Shown: piece by piece, positions 42,127 through 51,347 of the stretch | How the letters are laid out: each line of letters begins with the position of its first letter | How positions within the stretch are numbered: position 1 is the first letter of the stretch | Source: Actinomycetes bacterium | GTDB lineage: Bacteria > Actinomycetota > Actinomycetes > Mycobacteriales > Mycobacteriaceae | Assembly: GCA_023418505.1 (NCBI GenBank) | Contig: JAEZZR010000012.1 | Span: 186,001 to 250,000 of the forward strand | Length of the DNA stretch: 64,000 nt | Direction: 5' to 3' | Program-made: the position numbers and the translations under genes | Notes under the pieces: generated by a model | Told to the model about the DNA's origin: nothing | The model's input: only the letters and a program-made list of their open reading frames with translations | The model's database searches: none

Positions 42127-42549
42127 TTACCGGGCGTTGGTGTTCGTCGGAGTGGTGGCTGGATTGGATTCGGTGGCGGCGGCGCTAGATTCAGCGGTGG
42201 CAGTTGTGGTCGCCGACTTCGCACCCTCAGCAGAAGTACCAGCCTTGCGTGGATTCAACTCCACCAACGCGGAGGCTTCGACTCCTTCGGCACGGTTGGT
42301 ACGCAGCTCTGCGATAGCTTCTTCTAGGAATTCCAAAACAGAACGCCAGCGCACCGTGGTTTGTTCGATGTAATGATCCAGGTTATCTACTGCCTCATGC
42401 TGCAGTTCGGCATCCAAGATCGTTTCAGCGGTATCAGGGTTTTCGCGCAACGCAGCCAAGTCGCGCCGTAGACGCGCTACGTATTCTTCTGCCTCTGCCA
42501 GTTTTGCTTCGAGACGTGCTTCTAGTTCAACTACGCGTTGATCGATCAC
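42127..42549 (-). CDS. Small coiled-coil protein of unknown function
   Basis: A 140-residue hydrophilic protein. Residues about 1-40 form a heptad-like helix (VELEARLEAKLAEAEEYVARLRRDLAAL), followed by a second helical segment and a disordered Ala/Thr/Ser-rich tail with TTTATAESSAAATES. No signal peptide or membrane segment. It lies 28 bp after the Na/Pi cotransporter gene and before glf on the same strand. I do not recognise a family; the coiled coil suggests an oligomeric or scaffold role. Confidence 0.6.
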   Translation of the reverse strand: MIDQRVVELEARLEAKLAEAEEYVARLRRDLAALRENPDTAETILDAELQHEAVDNLDHYIEQTTVRWRSVLEFLEEAIAELRTNRAEGVEASALVELNPRKAGTSAEGAKSATTTATAESSAAATESNPATTPTNTNAR

Positions 42550-42577
42550 AGGGTTCTCCTCAAAAACGTCAGAAAGC

Positions 42578-43819
42578 TTAGAACAAATTGGTGAGCAAAA
42601 TTAGCACAAGTGGCAATACTAGGAAGACTCCCAGTGTCCACACCACTGCCCAAATCTTCTTCGTCGCAGCTGCCTTTGCCAGCAGCTCAGCTCCCTTCAA
42701 TGGCAGCGGACGCAAGAACGGCAGACCAAAGATAATCAAAGTAGCGAAGACGTTAAACAGCAAATGCACGAATGCTGCTTGCATCGCCAGCGTGCCCTCG
42801 GCGCCGCCGAAACCAAATGCCGCAATCAGGGCGGTGACGGTAGTACCAATGTTTGCACCCACGGTGAATGGGTAAATCTGACGCAAAGTGAACGTACCCG
42901 AGCCAGCCAACGGCACAGCCAAGCTGGTGGTCGTCGAGCTGGACTGCACCATGATGGTCATGAAAGCACCAGAGACAATGCCAGTAACTGGTCCGCGACC
43001 AATTGCCTTGTGCAGGATCTCCTTGGCCTTGCCCACCATCAGCACCTTCAACAGCTTGCCGATGTTATTAATAACAGCCAGGATCAGCGCCACACCCAGC
43101 ACGATCAGGATGATGCCTACCCAGACGTCAGAGAAACCGGTAGCTGCCACACCGGTCTTGAATAGATCGGATAGTGGCGTGGTCACGGTCTTAACGAACG
43201 AACCAATCGCACCGAAGATCGCTGCGATAATACCGCCGTCGGAGCCAGCGGTTTGTTCTGCCATCCAGTGGGAAGACTTCTGCAGAATGCCGAACATCAA
43301 TTCCAGTGGCAGCAAGATTGTCACTGCCATCAGGTTAAAGAAGTCGTGCACTGTGGCCGCAGCGAATGCCCGTCGGAAAGCAAATTTATCCCGTGCCATA
43401 CCCAAGCTGACCAGGGTGTTCGTCATGGTCGTACCCAGGTTCGCGCCCATCAGCATCGGAATCGCGGTAGCCATGGGCATGCCACCGGCAACCAAGCCCA
43501 CCACGATGGACGTGGTGGTGGAAGAAGATTGCGTCAGTGCCGTCGCCAGCAAGCCAATCATCAACGCGATCAGCGGGTTAGACGCGAAAGAGAACAGAGA
43601 CTCGGCCTGATCGCCCGTTGCAGTCTTAAAACCAGAGCCGATGATCTGCACGGCCGTGATCAGGATGTAGATGCCAACGGCAACACCGATCCAGTCGCGG
43701 ACATTGGCAGCAGTGCCGGTGACCTTAATAAAGGACAGCGGGCTACGCGGAGTGGGCGTCTCCTGCGCTAACTCCTGGGGCGTCTCTGATACCCGGGGTT
43801 CGCGGCTTAAAGTCTGCAT
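42578..43819 (-). CDS. Na/Pi cotransporter family protein
   Basis: A 413-residue membrane protein of the Na/Pi cotransporter (PF02690) family, with the two inverted QSSS-containing repeats: LTQSSSTTTSIVVGLVAGG (near residue 100) and MVQSSSTTTSLAVPLAGSG (near 305), each followed by the ANLGTT / ANIGTT motif. It should move phosphate with sodium. A candidate GlxR site lies about 125 bp upstream. The small coiled-coil gene follows 28 bp downstream and may be cotranscribed. Confidence 0.92.
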   Translation of the reverse strand: MQTLSREPRVSETPQELAQETPTPRSPLSFIKVTGTAANVRDWIGVAVGIYILITAVQIIGSGFKTATGDQAESLFSFASNPLIALMIGLLATALTQSSSTTTSIVVGLVAGGMPMATAIPMLMGANLGTTMTNTLVSLGMARDKFAFRRAFAAATVHDFFNLMAVTILLPLELMFGILQKSSHWMAEQTAGSDGGIIAAIFGAIGSFVKTVTTPLSDLFKTGVAATGFSDVWVGIILIVLGVALILAVINNIGKLLKVLMVGKAKEILHKAIGRGPVTGIVSGAFMTIMVQSSSTTTSLAVPLAGSGTFTLRQIYPFTVGANIGTTVTALIAAFGFGGAEGTLAMQAAFVHLLFNVFATLIIFGLPFLRPLPLKGAELLAKAAATKKIWAVVWTLGVFLVLPLVLILLTNLF

Positions 43820-43943
43820 GAGTTTTCAAGTCTCCGAATGACACAGGAACACGGTCGAGACAGATTCAATAGCAAGTACCTAACGGCCAGCGGAACCGAA
43901 GGTAAACAACAGGTGAACTGCAGAACAATTTCTCTAGATTTTG

Positions 43944-43959
43944 AGTGATTCTGGTCACT
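43944..43959. promoter_or_regulatory. Candidate GlxR (CRP-type) operator
   Basis: AGTGATTCTGGTCACT matches the core GTGA-N6-TCAC of the GlxR/CRP consensus (TGTGA-N6-TCACA), missing only the outermost base on each side. It lies in the 318-bp region between the divergent Na/Pi cotransporter and amidase genes, which otherwise shows no gene. The four T residues that follow would also fit a weak hairpin terminator. Confidence 0.45.
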
Positions 43960-44137
43960 TTTTGCGCTCGACTTAGATTCGGTATTGCTTCACGACGCTT
44001 CAATTCACATTCGTCACATCAGTAACAGCAGTATCAACTAGACACATCCGCCTCGTCTGATAACATAGGCAACTGATCTTTACTCTGATCTCACTTGTTA
44101 TTAATCATTTGCACCCAACAGCTCTGGAGTTATCGCC

Positions 44138-45877
44138 TTGCCGAATCGTCGTCGCATTAACACCCCATCTGTTGGCCGCCGCTCGTTTTTATTCGGGCTA
44201 GCCGCTACTGCAGCAGCTGTCCCACTTGGAGCATTCGGCCTGCATAAAGCCACAAATGGTGGTCTTTCCACCGCCAATGGCGCCGGCAGTGGTGCGAAAG
44301 CAATCACGCCAATTGTCAATGAAGCTCCACTGGCTGAAGCCATCTCGGTTTTGGTTGATGATGCTGCGATTGCCACCCAAGCACTCGTGGATCAGATCAA
44401 CCCACATCGTGGCGTGGTGAAAGAAATCCGCAGCGACGTGGAGTTCTCGCAGTTCGCTTTAACCTGGCAGGGCGATCCAAATATCAGCACCTACGTGCGT
44501 GCCCTCCGCCCGGACGGCACGTGGTCCCAGTGGTTTACCGCTGAACCGGACTACCCTGCCGACGGCACCGGCAATGGCCTCAACGGCACCGAGCTGATCT
44601 ACGTAGAACCCACCACCGCGGTGCAAGTTTCTTCTAGCGGCATCAACGTCTTCGGCCCAGGTTCCGGTACCGATTTCGTGGATATTAAGGGCATCGACCG
44701 ACTGGACTTCTCGCAGATCGACATCGCAGCTTTGGGTCTGGATCCCAAGAAGCTTGCCGACGATCTACACAAGATCGGCGTAGATATCGACGTAGCCAAG
44801 CTGCTGCCCAGCCCACAGGTTCCTTCCATCGATAGTCCGAACCTGGGTAGCGCTGTTGATGCCGGCACCGAGGCAGCTGAAACCGGCGCTGAAGCGGCTA
44901 CTGCTGCCAACGATGCAGCAGCAACCGCCACTGACGCAGCACAAGATGCTCCGCTGCCATCCGACATCGCTTGGGCAGACATCAAGCCTGTCAATGATGC
45001 CCTGCCGCTCAATGCGGTCAACGCAGTGATGATCGACGGCACCACGGCCGCCGGTATCGCACCAATTGCCGATGTGGTGAACATTTCCGGTATGCCAGCT
45101 GTGGTGTCCCGCGCCGGTTGGGGTGCAAACGAATCCATGCGCCGCCACAACGCAGCGATCGATCCAAAGCTGGAAGCTGCCACCGTGCATCACACGGCAG
45201 GTTCGAACAATTACACCCAGGCTCAATCGGCCGGCATTGTGCGCGGTATTTACCACTACCACGCACAGACCCTGGGCTGGGGCGACATCGGATACAACGC
45301 GCTGGTAGACAAGTTCGGCACCATCTTTGAAGGTCGCGCAGGTGGCTTGGAACGCAATGTCCAAGGCGCTCACGCCGGCGGTTTCAACAAGGGTACGTTC
45401 GGCATTTCGATGATGGGCGATTACTCGGCAACCGCCCCGTCGCAAGCCATGCTTTCTTCCGTGGGCGCGATGATCGGTTGGCGTCTGCGCTTGGCTGGCA
45501 TTGATCCGCTCTCGGAGACGCGCCTGACCTGCTCGGGATACTCCGGCGCGCGCTACTCCAAGGGTGAGACGGTCACGCTGCCTGCGATTTTCGCCCACCG
45601 CAACACCGGACACACCACATGCCCGGGTGCGGCTGGCTACTCGCAGATGGGTACGATCCGCACCTTGGCAAAGGAAGCTTACGACGGTTCGGCACGCGAT
45701 GTCGCAGCTACGGATCGCGAATCCGCCGGTGAAGTTGCCGTTGGCGCCCCTGAAGGATCGTACCGCGGATCGCTTGGCGAGATCGCCGAGGGAATTGAAA
45801 ACTTCGAAATTCCACCAGAGGTTGTCGATGCAGCCCGGAATTTCGCGGAAGATTTTGCGAAAAACACTGCCCAGTAA
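44138..45877 (+). CDS. Tat-exported N-acetylmuramoyl-L-alanine amidase (PGRP domain), copy 1
   Basis: A 579-residue protein. The N-terminus has a twin-arginine signal (SVGRRSFLFGLAATAAA), followed by a conserved beta-rich domain (FALTWQG ... YVRALRPDGTWSQW) and an Ala-rich spacer. The PGRP/amidase_2-like domain (about 325-510) contains the zinc-site histidines in TVHHTAGSNNY and FAHRNTGHTTCPG. It should cleave the amide bond between muramic acid and L-alanine in peptidoglycan. The start is TTG at 44138 with GGAG at 8 nt. A close paralogue follows after 26 bp. Confidence 0.87.
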   Translation: MPNRRRINTPSVGRRSFLFGLAATAAAVPLGAFGLHKATNGGLSTANGAGSGAKAITPIVNEAPLAEAISVLVDDAAIATQALVDQINPHRGVVKEIRSDVEFSQFALTWQGDPNISTYVRALRPDGTWSQWFTAEPDYPADGTGNGLNGTELIYVEPTTAVQVSSSGINVFGPGSGTDFVDIKGIDRLDFSQIDIAALGLDPKKLADDLHKIGVDIDVAKLLPSPQVPSIDSPNLGSAVDAGTEAAETGAEAATAANDAAATATDAAQDAPLPSDIAWADIKPVNDALPLNAVNAVMIDGTTAAGIAPIADVVNISGMPAVVSRAGWGANESMRRHNAAIDPKLEAATVHHTAGSNNYTQAQSAGIVRGIYHYHAQTLGWGDIGYNALVDKFGTIFEGRAGGLERNVQGAHAGGFNKGTFGISMMGDYSATAPSQAMLSSVGAMIGWRLRLAGIDPLSETRLTCSGYSGARYSKGETVTLPAIFAHRNTGHTTCPGAAGYSQMGTIRTLAKEAYDGSARDVAATDRESAGEVAVGAPEGSYRGSLGEIAEGIENFEIPPEVVDAARNFAEDFAKNTAQ

Positions 45878-45903
45878 ATAACTAGCGGTTACGGAGTCTC
45901 ATC

Positions 45904-48174
45904 GTGTTTAAGTTCTTACACACCCGCCGGAGGATTAACGGTCGCGCTTCTTCGCGTAGCTCCGTGATTTTCGGCGCAGTAGCAACCTTGGTGGCTGCCC
46001 CGCTAGCAGTGGTAGGCATCAACCAGAGCATCGAGTTGGTAGACGGCGATGGTTCCGGGCCTATCGACGCCGTGGTGCAAAAAGAGTCGCTAGCCAGCGC
46101 GGCCAATGTGTTGGTCGATGACGCAGCGATTGCTACCCAGTCCATCGCCGACGAGCTGCACCCGAACCGTGGTGTGGTCAAGGAATTCCGTCGCGACGAA
46201 GAGTTCTCGATGTTTGCACTCACCTGGTCGGGCAGTGCTGACGTCGCCAGCTACGTTCGCGCACAACGCGCTGATGGTTCGTGGTCTGAGTGGTACGACG
46301 CCGAACCGCACTATCCACAGGCTGATGGTGTTAACGGCACCGAGCTGATTTACGTGGAGCCAACCCGCGCGGTGCAGGTTTCCACGCACGGCTTTGACGT
46401 CTACGGCGACCTGGATTTCGAAGAGCTCAGCAACGTCGACGTCCCTGGTGAGATCGAATCTGCGCAGGAAGCAGTTACTGACGCGGTTTCGGAGGCTGTC
46501 GACGAAAAGCCTGCGAACTGGGTAGACATCAAGCCAATTGCCGATGAAGAGTCGCTTGACGACGTCCAGGCTGTATTCATCGATGGCCAGGCAGATGCCT
46601 CTGAGAGCATCGAACCGATCGTGGATGCGTCGAATGTGACGGGTATGCCTCGCGTGATTACCCGCGCGGGCTGGGGTGCCAACGAAAACAACCGTTGCTT
46701 GCGCCCTACCTACGATCCACAGCTAGTGGGTACCACTGTGCACCACACGGCTGGTTCCAATAACTACACCGCAGCCCAGGCTGCTGGCATTGTGCGTGGC
46801 ATCTACGCCTACCACGGCCAGACTTTGGGTTGGTGCGACATTGGATACAACGCGCTGGTAGATAAGTTCGGCAACATCTACGAAGGCCGTTACGGCGGAC
46901 TGGATAAGAACGTCCAAGGCGCACACGCTGGCGGCTTCAACCGCGGCACTTTCGGTATCTCAATGATGGGTGATTACTCGTCCGTGCAACCGTCGCAAGC
47001 CATGATCAACTCTGTAGGCAACATGATCGGCTGGCGCATGAAGGTGGGCAAGGTCAACCCAACCAGCACCATCAAAATCACCTCCACGGGATTCTCGGGC
47101 GCACGCTACGCAGCAGGTCAAACCGCTACACTGCCGGCAATTTTCGCCCACCGCGATACCGGCTACACCACCTGCCCAGGGGATGCGGGCTACGCACGGA
47201 TGGGTACGATCCGCTCGATTGCGAAGCAGAAGTACGACGCGCTGAACTCCGGCCAGGTACAAAACGAATCTGCCGAAGGCGACACCAACCTCGTCGTCGG
47301 CGATACCGCTGCTGGCGCCACGAATGGCGCTGCGGAAACAACGACGGGCACGACCACTGCAACTGGTACCACGACGGCTACCCCGAGTACGTCGAACCGT
47401 CCAAGCATTCCGACATTGCCAACGACGCCACGTACCCCGGCATCGCCAAGTACCTCCAGCACGGAGGCTACGACTCCAAGCACGTCTAACTCGGAGACCA
47501 CGGCGCCGGGTACTGCGTCCGAAACCACACCGGCCAGCCCAAGCTCGTCGGCAAGCCCTACCACGCCGAACAGCCCAAACAGCCCGGAGCTCAAGCGACC
47601 AGAGATCTCTGACGAAGATCGCGCGGCTGCCGTACAGGCCATCGCTGGCGCACAATCGATGTTGGCTTCTGCCCTCGGCATGCTGGGTGCTCCTGGATTG
47701 GGTGCTACCGCCGAGGCCATCCTCGGCGCCCTGGGACGCAGCGTAGAAAACGGTCCGTCCATCGATGACCTTCCAGTACTGGTCGATCAACTACTGAAGA
47801 TCAACGATGACAATGACCTGGCAGCCGAATGGCGCCACATCACCGAACTGTTCGGCAATGCCTTGGGCAATGCGCTCAGTGGTGTACAGACCGGTGCCAC
47901 CTTGTCTAACGAACAAGGCCAGACCGATACCTTGCGCTACGTAAAGTTCGAAAATGGTGTGATCACCAATTCGCCTCTGACTGGTACCAACGCTATCTGG
48001 GGTGAGATTGCCGAAGCTTGGGCACAGCAAGGCTTCGAAGTTGGTGAACTTGGTGCACCGATCTCGTCGCAGAAGGTCACTGAAGACGGCCTCGAGAAAG
48101 CTGAATTCCAGTACGGCTCGATTACCTTCGATCCAGCTACTGGTGCGGTAAAGGTGAACCTCGCCGATAAGTAG
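45904..48174 (+). CDS. N-acetylmuramoyl-L-alanine amidase (PGRP domain) with Thr/Ser-rich linker and C-terminal LGFP repeat, copy 2
   Basis: A 756-residue paralogue of the preceding protein with the same domain order: signal segment (SVIFGAVATLVAAPLAVVGI), FALTWSG domain, and PGRP amidase with zinc-site histidines in TVHHTAGSNNY and FAHRDTGYTTCPG. The C-terminal third differs: a long Thr/Ser/Pro-rich linker (about 455-570), a helical segment, and at least one LGFP-type repeat (GTNAIWGEIAEAW ... GELGAPIS) near the end, presumably for wall binding. GTG start with GGAG at 8 nt. The signal peptide lacks the clear RRxFL motif of copy 1, though paired arginines are present. Confidence 0.87.
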   Translation: MFKFLHTRRRINGRASSRSSVIFGAVATLVAAPLAVVGINQSIELVDGDGSGPIDAVVQKESLASAANVLVDDAAIATQSIADELHPNRGVVKEFRRDEEFSMFALTWSGSADVASYVRAQRADGSWSEWYDAEPHYPQADGVNGTELIYVEPTRAVQVSTHGFDVYGDLDFEELSNVDVPGEIESAQEAVTDAVSEAVDEKPANWVDIKPIADEESLDDVQAVFIDGQADASESIEPIVDASNVTGMPRVITRAGWGANENNRCLRPTYDPQLVGTTVHHTAGSNNYTAAQAAGIVRGIYAYHGQTLGWCDIGYNALVDKFGNIYEGRYGGLDKNVQGAHAGGFNRGTFGISMMGDYSSVQPSQAMINSVGNMIGWRMKVGKVNPTSTIKITSTGFSGARYAAGQTATLPAIFAHRDTGYTTCPGDAGYARMGTIRSIAKQKYDALNSGQVQNESAEGDTNLVVGDTAAGATNGAAETTTGTTTATGTTTATPSTSNRPSIPTLPTTPRTPASPSTSSTEATTPSTSNSETTAPGTASETTPASPSSSASPTTPNSPNSPELKRPEISDEDRAAAVQAIAGAQSMLASALGMLGAPGLGATAEAILGALGRSVENGPSIDDLPVLVDQLLKINDDNDLAAEWRHITELFGNALGNALSGVQTGATLSNEQGQTDTLRYVKFENGVITNSPLTGTNAIWGEIAEAWAQQGFEVGELGAPISSQKVTEDGLEKAEFQYGSITFDPATGAVKVNLADK

Positions 48175-48192
48175 GCCAGAAAGTAGGCCGGA
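48169..48192 (+). repeat. 12-nt tandem repeat across the amidase stop codon
   Basis: AAGTAGGCCAGA is followed directly by AAGTAGGCCGGA; the first copy contains the TAG stop of the upstream gene. A small hairpin GCCGGAAAACCGGC (48187-48200) overlaps the second copy between the convergent genes. Confidence 0.85.
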
Positions 48193-48207
48193 AAACCGGC
48201 TCAGTAC

Positions 48208-49041
48208 CTAGAACCAGCGTTCTAGTACGCGCGCTACACCGTCATCATTATTGGTGGCGGTGATTTCGTCTGCAATGGCTTGAACCGATTCGTGGGCATT
48301 GCCCATCGCCACCCCGGTGCCCGCCCACTGGAGCATCTCGCGATCGTTGGGCATGTCGCCGAAGCAGACCACGTCGCTAGGCTCTGCTCCTACCAATGCG
48401 GCTACTTCTGCCAAGCCCACTTGCTTGGTCACACCTGGCGCGGAAATCTCCAGCAGCCCATCGGGCATCGAATAGGTAATGTGTGCCAGGTCGGTGGGAA
48501 TCGCTGGGGCGATGATGTCGAACATCTGTGCACTGGGAATCTCTGTGGAGCGCAGCAGCAACTTCGTACATGGCGCACCGGTAACCGTGTCTTCCGAACA
48601 TGTACCGTGCAGTGCGGATTCCCACGCGTGGTCGTAGCCGAAAGAGACCACGAATAATTCTTCGGCCGGATCCAGCGCACTTGTACCGGGACGCTCCACG
48701 GCCACTCCCAGTGACAACCCGTGCTGTTCCATCGCCGCCCGCGCCCGGCTAATCACCTCGTGCTGTACTTGTGGCGCCAAGGTGCGCGCCGAAACTACTT
48801 TGTCGGTTTTCGAATCATAGATAATCGCACCATTGGCACAGATGCACAGTGGCTGTACGGTTAGTTGCTCGAGGACGGGATACATCCAACGGGGTGGCCG
48901 TCCCGTCGCCAGCGTCAACGGCACGCCCTTGCGAAGCATCCGCGCAATCACTGCTTTCAGCCGGGGCGAAACGCGTTCGCGCGAATCAATGAAGGTGCCA
49001 TCAATATCCGATGCCACTAACAAAGGTGCCGATGTTGCCAT
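48208..49041 (-). CDS. Cof-type HAD-IIB family phosphatase
   Basis: A 277-residue HAD hydrolase of subclass IIB. Motif I is LLVASDIDGTFIDS (nucleophile and acid aspartates), motif II is LTLATGRPPRWM, and motif IV is VVCFGDMPNDREMLQWAGTGVAMGNA. It should dephosphorylate small sugar phosphates or cofactors. It overlaps the acyltransferase stop by one base (TAATG), so it is translationally coupled to plsC-like gene upstream. Confidence 0.9.
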   Translation of the reverse strand: MATSAPLLVASDIDGTFIDSRERVSPRLKAVIARMLRKGVPLTLATGRPPRWMYPVLEQLTVQPLCICANGAIIYDSKTDKVVSARTLAPQVQHEVISRARAAMEQHGLSLGVAVERPGTSALDPAEELFVVSFGYDHAWESALHGTCSEDTVTGAPCTKLLLRSTEIPSAQMFDIIAPAIPTDLAHITYSMPDGLLEISAPGVTKQVGLAEVAALVGAEPSDVVCFGDMPNDREMLQWAGTGVAMGNAHESVQAIADEITATNNDDGVARVLERWF

Positions 49042-49973
49042 TATTTTTGCTGCCGACGACGCCGGCGTTCCTCTTGCTCTTTCCGATCCATGTCATTTGC
49101 TTCTTCCAGCGTAGGTGCGGAACCACCCAGTTTCGCTGGCAACCAGCTAGCACCCGGTTCACTGCCATAGCGCATCAGGTAATCCTCTTTCAGCCGATCC
49201 AACTCTTCGGACATGGCCTGCTGGAGCTTCTGGTTGCTCTCGGCGGGATCGTCGGTAGGCATGATCGGATCACACACGCGGATCCAAATCGGCACATTGA
49301 CGCGGCCTAATTGGCGCTTGCCCTTCTTCGTCCATACTCGCTGCGAACCGAAAATCACCACAGGCAACAGAGGTACGCCTGCTTCGTGGGCGATGCGCAC
49401 GGCACCGGTCTTGAAATCTTTGATCTCGAAGGAACGAGAGATCGTGGCCTCTGGGAAGATGCCTACCAGCGCGCCATCTTGCAGCCGACGCACAGCCTCC
49501 TGATACGCCCCGCGCCCGGCAGAACGATCTACCGGAATGTGCTTCATGGTGTTCATAATCGGACCGACACCACGCACATCGAAGATTTCCTTCTTCGCCA
49601 TAAAGCGCACTAACCGGCGGCCGTTAAGAAAGGCCGGAATGCCACCGTAGACAAAGTCGAAGAAACCAGTGTGGTTAATCACCACCATGCCGCCGCCATC
49701 GACTGGCATTTTCTCGGCGCCTTCAACGGTGATGTCTAGCCCCTGGAAGCGCATGTAAGACACCGCTAGCGGCAGAATCGTACGGCCATAAAACCACTCG
49801 CGGGCTTCCTTCGTCTTCGCTGCGGGTTGGAAAGATTCCGGCACCCAGAAGGTGAAGAATTTCTTAAAGCCCGGGCGCTTCTTCCGGCTCGGTTTCTGTG
49901 GCTCGGTTGGCCACGGGAAGGCTGCATCCGATGGCCGATCCGGATTCGCATCCGATGGCGAGTGGTCTGACAT
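49041..49973 (-). CDS. 1-acyl-sn-glycerol-3-phosphate acyltransferase family protein (PlsC-like)
   Basis: A 310-residue acyltransferase. The HX4D catalytic motif is in VVINHTGFFDFVYGG, the glycerophosphate-binding motif in GIFPEATISRSFEI (FPEGTR variant), and a PVVIFGSQRVW segment follows. It should acylate lysophosphatidic acid or a related acceptor. The N-terminal ~35 residues are charged and the C-terminus ends in a basic RRRRRQQK tail. It lies 78 bp downstream of serS on the same strand, and its stop overlaps the start of the HAD phosphatase gene. Confidence 0.9.
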   Translation of the reverse strand: MSDHSPSDANPDRPSDAAFPWPTEPQKPSRKKRPGFKKFFTFWVPESFQPAAKTKEAREWFYGRTILPLAVSYMRFQGLDITVEGAEKMPVDGGGMVVINHTGFFDFVYGGIPAFLNGRRLVRFMAKKEIFDVRGVGPIMNTMKHIPVDRSAGRGAYQEAVRRLQDGALVGIFPEATISRSFEIKDFKTGAVRIAHEAGVPLLPVVIFGSQRVWTKKGKRQLGRVNVPIWIRVCDPIMPTDDPAESNQKLQQAMSEELDRLKEDYLMRYGSEPGASWLPAKLGGSAPTLEEANDMDRKEQEERRRRRQQK

Positions 49974-50051
49974 ATTGCTCCTTATTCACATGTGCGCATC
50001 TGTGGCGGGGCGATCGCACCAGCAAATCGCCGAGATTAATTTACGCCACAA

Positions 50052-51311
50052 CTATTTCACTGGAGATAATACGTCAGTGCCTACGAACGGCTGCAATGCA
50101 GCAGGCACCGCAACCGATCCATCGGCTTGCTGGTGGTTTTCCAGGATGGCGACCAGCCAGCGGGTGGTAGCCAAGGTGCCGTTCAGCGTCGCACAGTACT
50201 GTGGTTTGCCGTTGTCGTCGCGGTAGCGCGTCTTCAACCGGCGTGCCTGGAACGTTGTGCAGTTCGAAGTAGAAGTCAACTCCCGGTAGGTGTTCTGCGT
50301 TGGCACCCACGCTTCGGTATCGAACTTGCGGGCTGCCGACGAGCCCAAGTCCCCACCAGCCACATCAATAATGCGATACGGCAGATCCATCGCTGCCAGC
50401 ATGTCCTTTTCCATCTGCAGCAGCTTCTGGTGCTCTTCAGCTGCATCTTCCGGACGGCAGTAAGAGAACATTTCTAGCTTGTCGAACTGGTGGACGCGCA
50501 AAATACCGCGAGTATCTTTGCCATACGAGCCAGCTTCACGACGGAAGCACGAAGACCAACCAGCGTAACGGCGCGGACCATCAGCTAGATCAATGATTTC
50601 GTCACTGTGGTAGCCAGCCAAAGCCACCTCGGAGGTACCAACCAAGTACAGATCGTCTTCGGGCAAGTAGTAGATCTCATCAGCGTGAGCGCCGAGGAAA
50701 CCAGTACCGCGCATCGTATCCGGGCGTACTAACACTGGTGGCACCATCAACTGAAAACCATGCTGTACTGCCTTTTGCGCTGCCAGGTTCAGCATGCCTA
50801 GCTGCAGCATCGCACCATAGCCGGTAAGGAAGTAAAAGCGCGAGCCCGAAACCTTCGAGCCACGTTCCATATCGATCAAGCCCAAAGATTCGCCGAGCTC
50901 CAAGTGATCCTTAGGCTCGAAATCGAATTCGGGGATCTCGCCTACTACTTCGAGCACCTCGAAATCGTCTTCGCCACCAGCTGGTGCACCTTCTACTAGG
51001 TTGCCGATCTGCATCTGTAGTTCGTAGACCGCATTTTCGGCGTCCTTTTGCTTGCTTTCTGCAGCTTTTACCTGGTCAGAAAGACCTTTGGCGTGCTCTA
51101 ATAAAGCTGGGCGCTCATCGGCAGAGGCAGCCCCGATCTTCTTACCGAAGGTTTTCTGCTCGTTGCGCAGGCCATCGGCTTCGGCGATAGCGCTGCGTCG
51201 CTGCTGATCTGCGTCGAGAAGCTTATCTACTAAACCAGGATCCTCGCCGCGGGTGCGCTGAGACTGGCGAACTAATTCAGGATTATCACGCAGGTACTTA
51301 AGATCGATCAC
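50052..51311 (-). CDS. serS: Seryl-tRNA synthetase
   Basis: A 419-residue class II synthetase. An N-terminal helical hairpin for tRNA binding (about 1-110, LLDADQQRRSAIAEADGLR) precedes the catalytic core with motif 2 (CFRREAGSYGKDTRGILRVH) and motif 3 (GTLATTRWLVAILENHQ). It charges tRNA-Ser. The frame extends 24 nt further upstream, but the GTG at 51311 begins VIDLKYLRDNPE, the usual SerRS N-terminus, so I chose it. A LysE exporter gene precedes it by about 36 bp on the same strand. Confidence 0.95.
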   Translation of the reverse strand: MIDLKYLRDNPELVRQSQRTRGEDPGLVDKLLDADQQRRSAIAEADGLRNEQKTFGKKIGAASADERPALLEHAKGLSDQVKAAESKQKDAENAVYELQMQIGNLVEGAPAGGEDDFEVLEVVGEIPEFDFEPKDHLELGESLGLIDMERGSKVSGSRFYFLTGYGAMLQLGMLNLAAQKAVQHGFQLMVPPVLVRPDTMRGTGFLGAHADEIYYLPEDDLYLVGTSEVALAGYHSDEIIDLADGPRRYAGWSSCFRREAGSYGKDTRGILRVHQFDKLEMFSYCRPEDAAEEHQKLLQMEKDMLAAMDLPYRIIDVAGGDLGSSAARKFDTEAWVPTQNTYRELTSTSNCTTFQARRLKTRYRDDNGKPQYCATLNGTLATTRWLVAILENHQQADGSVAVPAALQPFVGTDVLSPVK

Positions 51312-51347
51312 GCCAATTAACGATACCCGGTTCACCGCCAGATTCGT

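Noticed and set aside
44765..45613. A 282-codon minus-strand frame opposite the first amidase
   Set aside because: It mirrors a conserved amidase domain and has no plausible motifs of its own.
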